DNA of 64,000 nucleotides from Bimastos eiseni. Taxonomy: Eukaryota > Annelida > Clitellata > Crassiclitellata > Lumbricidae. Position 1 is the first letter of the stretch. Every line of letters begins with the position of its first letter. Shown one piece after another: positions 57,658 through 64,000 of this stretch. Under the pieces are notes generated by a model. That model was not told the origin of the DNA and searched no databases. It saw only the letters and a list, made by a program, of their open reading frames with translations. Where the stretch lies: positions 24,700,495-24,764,494 of the forward strand of contig OY365819.1 in assembly GCA_959347315.1 (NCBI GenBank), written 5' to 3'. The position numbers were made by a program, and so were the translations under genes.

Positions 57658-60088
57658 TCATGAATGCTTCTTGTGAAGCATTTCCCTTGGTGATGCAGAC
57701 GAACAGCTAAGGTACTCGTCAACTACTGCCTTCATGAGTAGAACCCGGTGATCCCTAACTGGCTCAGTTTCAATGCAATGGTCCATTAGGGCAGAAAAGA
57801 TGTTACTCCCAATAAAGAACTGGAGGACATCAGCAGTTAGGGCAGTTTTAAGACTTGAAGCAATAAATGGCTTTTCCTTTGGACCCATCCTACTTCTGAA
57901 GTGCGACTCTGTAGTTATGCAAATCCGTACAACATTGTGAGAAGGACGTAGTAGACCTCCACGATCTTTGATCTCCAGAAGTCCAAAATCTTTAGGAAAT
58001 AGTTCATCCATGACTTTGTTCCAAAGCAGAATAGCTCTACAGTCATTGCATGGAAGATGATTTGTCAACTTGCGAACAACGAAACCAGCAATATAGACCA
58101 CAACAATTTCTACGAAGTTAGACAACGAGCCAATATCAACCTGTGGTCCATGTGTTTCAGAATCCTTGCTTTCATCGATTAGTTTGCCTAAGGCATCAGC
58201 GAGTCGTAGAGATGCAACAGTGGCTACATCTGACTTCTCCTGTCTGTCAATTTTAGAAGAAATCATTAACACTGTGCAATTCGTCTGTGCAACACAGTTG
58301 CCAGTTTTTACTTCCTTCAACTGCTGATGTGTGAGTAGTCTTTTCCAAGCTGCTTTTAAATGAACAACTGATGGGTTATTATTCCATCCTCCACGGCTTC
58401 TCACAGCACTGAAAAAGAGCTCAAGATGGTCCTGACTAACTTTATACATCAAAAGATTTTTCAAACAGATTCATTCTTCACAAATGTGTCAAATAAGGAC
58501 ACTGCACTCGTGCTGGACAATATAAAACCAATAACAGCAGTCTTGCGCAAACTGCAATTTCAATCCACGCAAGTACTCTTGTGCTTCAGCAACGAAAGGT
58601 CTCCAGACAGCTTCATTTGCCATGCGCATTGGTGCCTTGTATCCATGGGCAATGGGATTGCGACTATTGAGAAGATCAAACAGTCGATCGACTGTTCGAA
58701 TAAATTTAACTGTAGCTTCACATCCTTGAAACTGAGGCATCTTTAATGTTGTCTGGCAGAACTCCAAAGCATTAGCTACAGAAGCACTTAGAGCCTGTAC
58801 AGCCAATTTCACTTTCATTTTCTGCTGTCTCCATTCGACATGTCTCTCATGCAACTTGTTCCCTGCTCGTAAACCTTCCGTGGTCTGTAGTGTTTACAAC
58901 TTCTTAATGTATGTCCACTTAATTTCACGACCATCAGCATCTAACAGAACACCTTTATCAGCTAACATATTCTGCATTAATTTTACCATGTGGCAAGCAT
59001 CAAGGAAAAGATGGACTCTTTGGTTTGGATCTGAGGGATGCTCAAAGCTGGATAGAGGCTGTTCAGCATTTAGCTTTGCTCCAAGTTGCTGTGCCATGGT
59101 ACAGTTTGCAGAACTTCCATCAAATGTGAGTGGCCTAATAGAGACTCCAGCGTCATGCAATTTTTGCAAACAAATTTGGACCAGATTGGCACGCTCCTTA
59201 CCTTGCAGGCCATCAATTAAAAAGTATGCTACCGGTACCTTCCAATGCTCTCTCATACTAACAATCATCATGACCAGTGCTACTCTGGCTACTATTATCC
59301 TCAACAGCTACAACCATATCGACGTAACCAACAAATCTTCTACCATCCCACTCCACCTGCTTTCGATTGGCTATCTCATCCATCATCAGCGAACACACAA
59401 GTTGCTTTTCTGCCTGACTTTCAGCCATACTTCGTAAAGCTGCAAAGACCTCATTATGGAAGCCAGGGCTTCCATATACGCAGCTATACCAATTCGCCCG
59501 TGTTTTTGGATGCAGAGGACAGTTTCCAAACTGGCTTCGAACAAAGTCGTATGCTTTAGCAGAATAAAGGTGTGGTGATAAAGTGAAATTTCGTAGCCCA
59601 TGAGGATACTTAGTTTTGATCTTTCCAGAAGCGGCACTTCTCATCCGTTTAGTTAAATGGGCAAAAGCAGAATCATCAAACGGAGATAACAAATTCTGCT
59701 CAGCATGTTCAGTTATCAACTGCTTTTTTGCATATCTGCTAGAAGATCTTTAAAGTTTGTTATTTTCTTTTGCAACCGTCGGTTGCACTGCTGTGCAAGT
59801 TTAAGTTTTTCCGACCAGCAACCAGAGCACTTAGTGCAATATCCAGCTTACGTTTGATCCGTTTTGGTGACTGCAAAATGTATGAATGGTCACCTGTTAT
59901 TAGAGCTTTGCTGCTAGTAGACGGTGATTGTTCAGGAGAATTTGTTCCAGGCATCTCAAGAACAACAGGAACATGAGCAGGAGTATCATAGTATTCAACA
60001 TCATGCGACAAGCGTTCTAGAACCCGTCGAAATGGACGTTTCTTTGTCTGCAAATGACTTGGAAAGTTGAATAGTGTCGGTTCAGCCC
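57658..60088 (-). pseudogene. P-type transposase relic, exon 3 (catalytic part)
   Basis: This long exon holds the RNase-H-like core and the C-terminal region; it ends at TGA/TAA 57658-57660 after MLHKKHS. It carries all the visible lesions of the gene. Confidence 0.78.
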
Positions 60089-60837
60089 CTAAAAAATAAA
60101 TACAGGAAAAATGCAGAAATCAACTAAAATGCATTTTAAAGCTCTAGACTTTTGCATCACTGAAATCATCATTTGTACATTATTCTACATCAAGTAATCA
60201 GATAGCTGATGTCATCTCTATGAATGACAGCTTAAATCGTTATAACACCAGAAATAAAACCTGAATGCACGATTTGAATTTCAACTGGTGCAACCACTTA
60301 CGTATGACAAAAAGAGACTTAGACAACTCCATTTGTGCTTTGTTTATTTTGGCAAGGTTTAGTTGGAACCATCTTTCATGAGCATGGCGGTTTTGGCTCC
60401 TGAGTATTTCTCTTCCCCATTCCGAAAATGCCTGAAGTCCATATTATTTGTTGGTCTGTCATATGATTTTAGTAAAAGTAAACAAAGCAAAGCTCAACAA
60501 ACTGCAGTGGTCAATTCAACAGGATGCATTCAGGTTCCAGATCTGGTACCTCTAATTTGAGACCGGCAACTTAACCCAATTTAACCAATGCAATAGAAAG
60601 ACCATACTATACAGAGGATACTGGAAACGCATTCGGCTACTCAGTTCTGCGCGCCAGTGTGTTATCTATTACTCTATGCCCCAACTTAAAATTGGATATT
60701 AATTAGTTATTAGCTCAGTAATTACATATTTTCTTTGGTTTTACAATTGGAGATCCTGCGCCTTAATGAACACTGACAAAATGCAATTATATTTCTCTAA
60801 TTCACCTATTACTGCAATCAAAACCAGTTTCACATAC

Positions 60838-60986
60838 CTGGCAACAGTCTCTTGCGCATGCCACTGTTGTAGAAACAGCCATCTTCGAAATGAACTGAAC
60901 AGATATGAGAGTAGTCTGTCGGTGACCAATTGTCACGGTGCACCCGGACTGCCCATTTCTTTCTACAGTCAGGATCCTTTGGAAAC
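60838..60986 (-). CDS. P-type transposase relic, exon 2 (rest of THAP domain)
   Basis: The acceptor is TTTATTACAG and the donor CCAG|GTATGT. It encodes the remaining Cys and His of the C2CH finger and is fully open in the correct phase. Confidence 0.8.
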
Positions 60987-61278
60987 CTGTAATAAACGTG
61001 AAAACGTCATTCGCTTGGAGTGTGACCACAATGAAAGTTAGACCCAGAACTTACTAATTAAAGCTGATACCAGAACGCCCGAGCATCATCATGCAACTCC
61101 AATCCTCAAATCACTCTGTTCGCTCTACAAATTCTTTAAATTAAATGAGTTTGAGGTTACCATTCAACTAAAAAAAACAAGCGGCCGGCAGACATTCAGG
61201 CTTAAACGCGACAGTTTCATTTCCGTCCGAGGCTTACGCATTACAAATTTAGATAACACACGCAAAATAGCAACTTAC

Positions 61279-61370
61279 AAATGAAATGATATTCCAGCAG
61301 CCTTATTCTCTGACGTGAACAAATTGTTACACCCATACGCTACACAGTTTAAAGTTGATCTTTTCGACAT
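61279..61370 (-). CDS. P-type transposase relic, exon 1 (start of THAP domain)
   Basis: ATG at 61370-61368. It encodes the first two zinc-binding Cys (C-x4-C) and GISFHL across the junction. The donor is TT|GTAAGT. Confidence 0.75.
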
Positions 61371-61545
61371 TTTGAGAAACTGTCTTGCCGGCGAACGTTG
61401 CGGTCAAGGTCGTTTTTATGCGGTGACTTCGCCATAGATACTCGATACTCCCTCTAGTGTATATAATAAATCTCAATGGTTGAGAATAAACGGAAATCAG
61501 TCTTAAGGAGTTGAATAGGCGGTAGTTCATGATTTAACTCAAATT

Positions 61546-61576
61546 GAATATTATATATATATATATATATATATAT
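61546..61576 (+). repeat. microsatellite (TA)n
   Basis: About 13 TA units. Confidence 0.97.
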
Positions 61577-61907
61577 GACGATAATATTTTTGTTATCTCC
61601 CACAGATGTCGACTACGTGAAATTGATTTATCCTATTGATATCGAGTTGACTGTTAGGTATTGGAGTGCCATCGGCTGATGGTGTCCTTTGATTGGCGCT
61701 TTAGAAGTTACTTATTATTACTAGTTATAGTAGCAATCAAGCGATGCAATTTCATCATCAAACGTAATAATATCTGGTTATGAAGGCCTACTCAAAACTC
61801 TAGGCCCTACTTATCTCATTTAGATTTCGTTATTTGAAAATTAGACTGCACCCTAATCCTAGACCGAAACCGAAAAATAGGCACCGAGGAATACTTTTAC
61901 TTTAACG

Positions 61908-61978
61908 GTGTCGGCCGATAATCCGAAGGTTCGATAGTCCGAGGGTTCGTTAGTCCGAAGATTTTATACTCCGACATT
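61908..61978 (+). repeat. short tandem repeat, unit about 16 bp
   Basis: Units GATAATCCGAAGGTTC, GATAGTCCGAGGGTTC and TTAGTCCGAAGATT, about four copies. Confidence 0.75.
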
Positions 61979-61984
61979 AATTTA

Positions 61985-62140
61985 GCTAGAAGCTGGATGA
62001 ATTTATGAAAGGAATGTGTAAAACTGGGAGCTGGATTTATATGAAAAGAATCGTGCCTAAATGGACGCTGGTTGAATGGAAAGAATGGTGGAATCCAGCT
62101 TCTAGCCAAACGTAAATCTGTCTTCAATCCAGCTACCAAT
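61985..62140. repeat. dispersed minisatellite, locus 6 (both orientations)
   Basis: Three plus-strand units (AGAAGCTGGATGAATTTATG, GGGAGCTGGATTTATATG, TAAATGGACGCTGG) are followed by two inverted units (GAATCCAGCTTCTAGCC, TCAATCCAGCTACC). The array therefore turns around on itself at about 62090. Confidence 0.6.
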
Positions 62141-62284
62141 ATAACAGCAATCTTATCACCTATCGATCGGCTACCATGCAATCTTCGAACTATCCAGCCT
62201 TCGGATTTAGACACAGAACCTAATTTAACAACTAATCGATTGTTGCAATGATAATATCGTGCGATGATCTTCCGAATCAATCGC

Positions 62285-63235
62285 TAAGAATTCTACATAT
62301 TCTATGTACTAATTGGAAATTGAATTATGCAGTCGATTGAAAATTTCATTTCCATAAAAATCGCTTACGATTTGCACCTGATTTTCTAAGTAATTGCAAC
62401 TAAAAGTGATATAATTAAAAAGCAATTATGTGATTCCTTTAGTCCTTTGTTTGCTGATTTAAGTGATTTTAAGCGATTTGTTGCTTCTGAATCTCAAAGT
62501 GTTCTAACCTCTGTTAAAAGGTCCTTTTCACGGTTTCGATCCAAGTCCTATATCAAAAGCAATGACCGCTTAACTCTTAGGCGGCTAGGTTTTTTTTACC
62601 AATTTGACAATTATCATTTTACGTGAATAAAAACACTTAAAATTTTCAATAATAGGCCCTATGCATATGTAGTATATTATTTTTTTCATATTTTATTTCC
62701 TTATCATTATCTGTGGCGAAAAAGTTTATCAGTTAATGCAGTTATTTTAAAATTGATAAATACATTGAAAGTTTTATAAAACTGAAATATAAATTATGAA
62801 ATCATAAATTTATAAAAAAATTTCAAGAATAGAATAAATGTAACAAAAGATATCATAATGTAGCCATCTGTATGGTAAGCATGTAGGAACTGGTAAAAAG
62901 CTTAGATAATAAAGAATTTTGTCCAAAAATGAGCTTATGACAATAGCCCTCAAACGTTTGAACTTCGCCGCGGCCAAAATCAAATCCCAAATTCACGCAT
63001 CGGCTTGGTATTTGATTAGATATTTGTGTTTACAATACCTTACAATTTTCATTGAATGCTATGATTTTAGCTTTTGAGCACGACTGATGAATAAAACTAT
63101 TGGTTTACTTACTCATTACTTAACAAAAGTATATTCCAATACATAACAGTTTAAATTTTTCGAACATAAATTTTCTACATAGGCTATCTCATAACCTATG
63201 TTTTTGTACCTTCTTCAACGCAACAAATTCTTAAA
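62285..63235. other. no gene recognised
   Basis: AT-rich DNA without recognisable coding or repeat structure. Confidence 0.5.
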
Positions 63236-63505
63236 CTTCGAAATCAATCTCCAATTTACAAGAGCTTCAATGCATCAAACTACTGATTTGTACCTTTTCA
63301 AAAAAATTTAACACCCTATGCAATCCAACAATTCCTTCAACTCCAACACCAAACTTCAATACACAACAGCTTCAATGCATCAAATTTCTGTTTTCTACAT
63401 TTTTACATTCTATTCATTCTAGCAATTGCTTAAAACTCCAACTTCAAACTTCAATTCCTACACACAATTCCTTAAGCCGTACAGTTTCAATGTATCAAAC
63501 CTCAA
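63235..63505 (+). repeat. tandem repeat, unit about 105-115 bp, three copies
   Basis: The landmark GCTTCAATGCATCAAA recurs at about 63263, 63369 and (as GTTTCAATGTATCAAA) 63484, with shared flanks such as CAATTCCTTCAACTCC. Confidence 0.75.
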
Positions 63506-63689
63506 GTTTTTGGCTTATTACACGATAATTCCTAAATTTATGAATCTGTAACAGATATTCAACCACTATCACACCTAAAACTTGTAGTTTTCAATTATGT
63601 AGTGCTTCTTGCGTTGGCTCTAATTATACAAAATCCCCCCACTCACCAAATATTCAATCTGCATGATTGACATAATTTTCTTACATTTT

Positions 63690-64000
63690 CAGAGATGTTA
63701 TCAATATTAATATTATTAATAGTTTATTATTAATTTTTATTAATGTTATTATTTTAATTTTTAATTTTTATTGCTTTTTTATTTTTTAAAAATTATTTTT
63801 CATTTATTTCTTAAAAATTATTTCTACTGTTTTTATTATTGTTTTTTCTATTATTTATTATTATTTTTTATTTCTATTTTTATTATTTTTATTATTATCT
63901 TTATTATTTTTGTATTAATTTTTATAATTTTATTTATTTTTATTACTTTAATTATTTTTATTATTACTTTAAACAAAATTTTTCTTATAATTATTATTTT
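63690..64000. repeat. T/A low-complexity tract
   Basis: Almost entirely TTATTATTTTT-type sequence to the end of the window. Confidence 0.95.

Larger units (their letters stand above)
57658..61370 (-). pseudogene. P-element/THAP9-type transposase, three exons, broken
   Basis: Exon 1 (61370-61279) starts MSKRSTLNCVAYGC and ends before GTAAGT. Exon 2 (60986-60838) completes a THAP zinc finger: FPKDPDCRKKWAVRVHRDNW, then HICSVHFEDGCF, then RLLP. Exon 3 (60088-57658) follows a TTTTTTAG acceptor with the THAP closing motif AEPTLFNFP, then the RNase-H-like catalytic region (LTFDGSSANCTMAQQLG, DACHMVKLMQN) and the C-terminus (YKVSQDHLELFFSAVRSRGG, YIAGFVVRKL). Exon phases agree. Lesions in exon 3 are frame changes at A-runs (59806-59810 and 59724-59729) and near 59300, a stop at 58894-58896, and two stops at about 58467-58486. 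Otherwise it is strikingly well preserved. Terminal repeats were not found. Confidence 0.82.

Overview
The window is eukaryotic nuclear DNA from an animal, most likely a marine invertebrate. It is AT-rich, has spliced genes with consensus GT/AG introns, and is dominated by decayed transposable elements from many superfamilies. A TTAGGG-type telomere hexamer run and a strong excess of the palindrome TAGGCCTA also point to a metazoan, but I cannot name the phylum. Most open reading frames are chance frames or transposon relics.

Two host-type genes are supported. The first is a complete four-exon gene on the minus strand (15359 to 9121). It encodes a 320-residue single-pass membrane protein with an FkbM-type methyltransferase domain (Star-like family); its introns carry a PIF/Harbinger-like MITE, a tRNA-like SINE head and an RTE tail. 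The second is one exon of a DEG/ENaC-type sodium channel (41858-41529, minus), the end of a gene whose other exons I do not see.

Layout. 1-9 kb: mariner relic, a hAT element with a SINE inside, a short MITE, simple repeats. 9-15.4 kb: the methyltransferase gene. 17.0-23.5 kb: a decayed, internally deleted Polinton/Maverick with long terminal inverted repeats. It carries relics of polymerase B, an adenain-type protease, a fibre-like protein, a capsid-like protein and three small genes, and it split an older ORF. 24.2-27.9 kb: a LINE of CR1/L2 type. 29.2-31.4 kb: a LINE endonuclease split by a piggyBac relic that holds an interstitial telomeric repeat. 32.2-35.3 kb: a TA-flanked element, a tandem duplication and a hAT element. 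37-43 kb: transposon-like pseudogenes, the channel exon and LINE tails. 43-49 kb: RTE tails with a recurrent interspersed repeat, and a hAT MITE. 49.3-52.4 kb: a minus-strand L2-like LINE broken by an unidentified 1.1-kb insertion with a 7-bp target duplication. 57.7-61.4 kb: a P-element/THAP9-type transposase gene, still recognisable over three exons. 61.4-64 kb: tandem repeats and very AT-rich sequence.

A diverged minisatellite with core AAATGGAAGCTGGATTGATG recurs at six separate loci on both strands. The neighbouring genes do not work together as a pathway; the window is one ordinary gene, a channel fragment and a layered record of transposition. I found no clear case of an undescribed functional system. 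The least explained items are the 1.1-kb insertion at 50.2 kb and the dispersed minisatellite.
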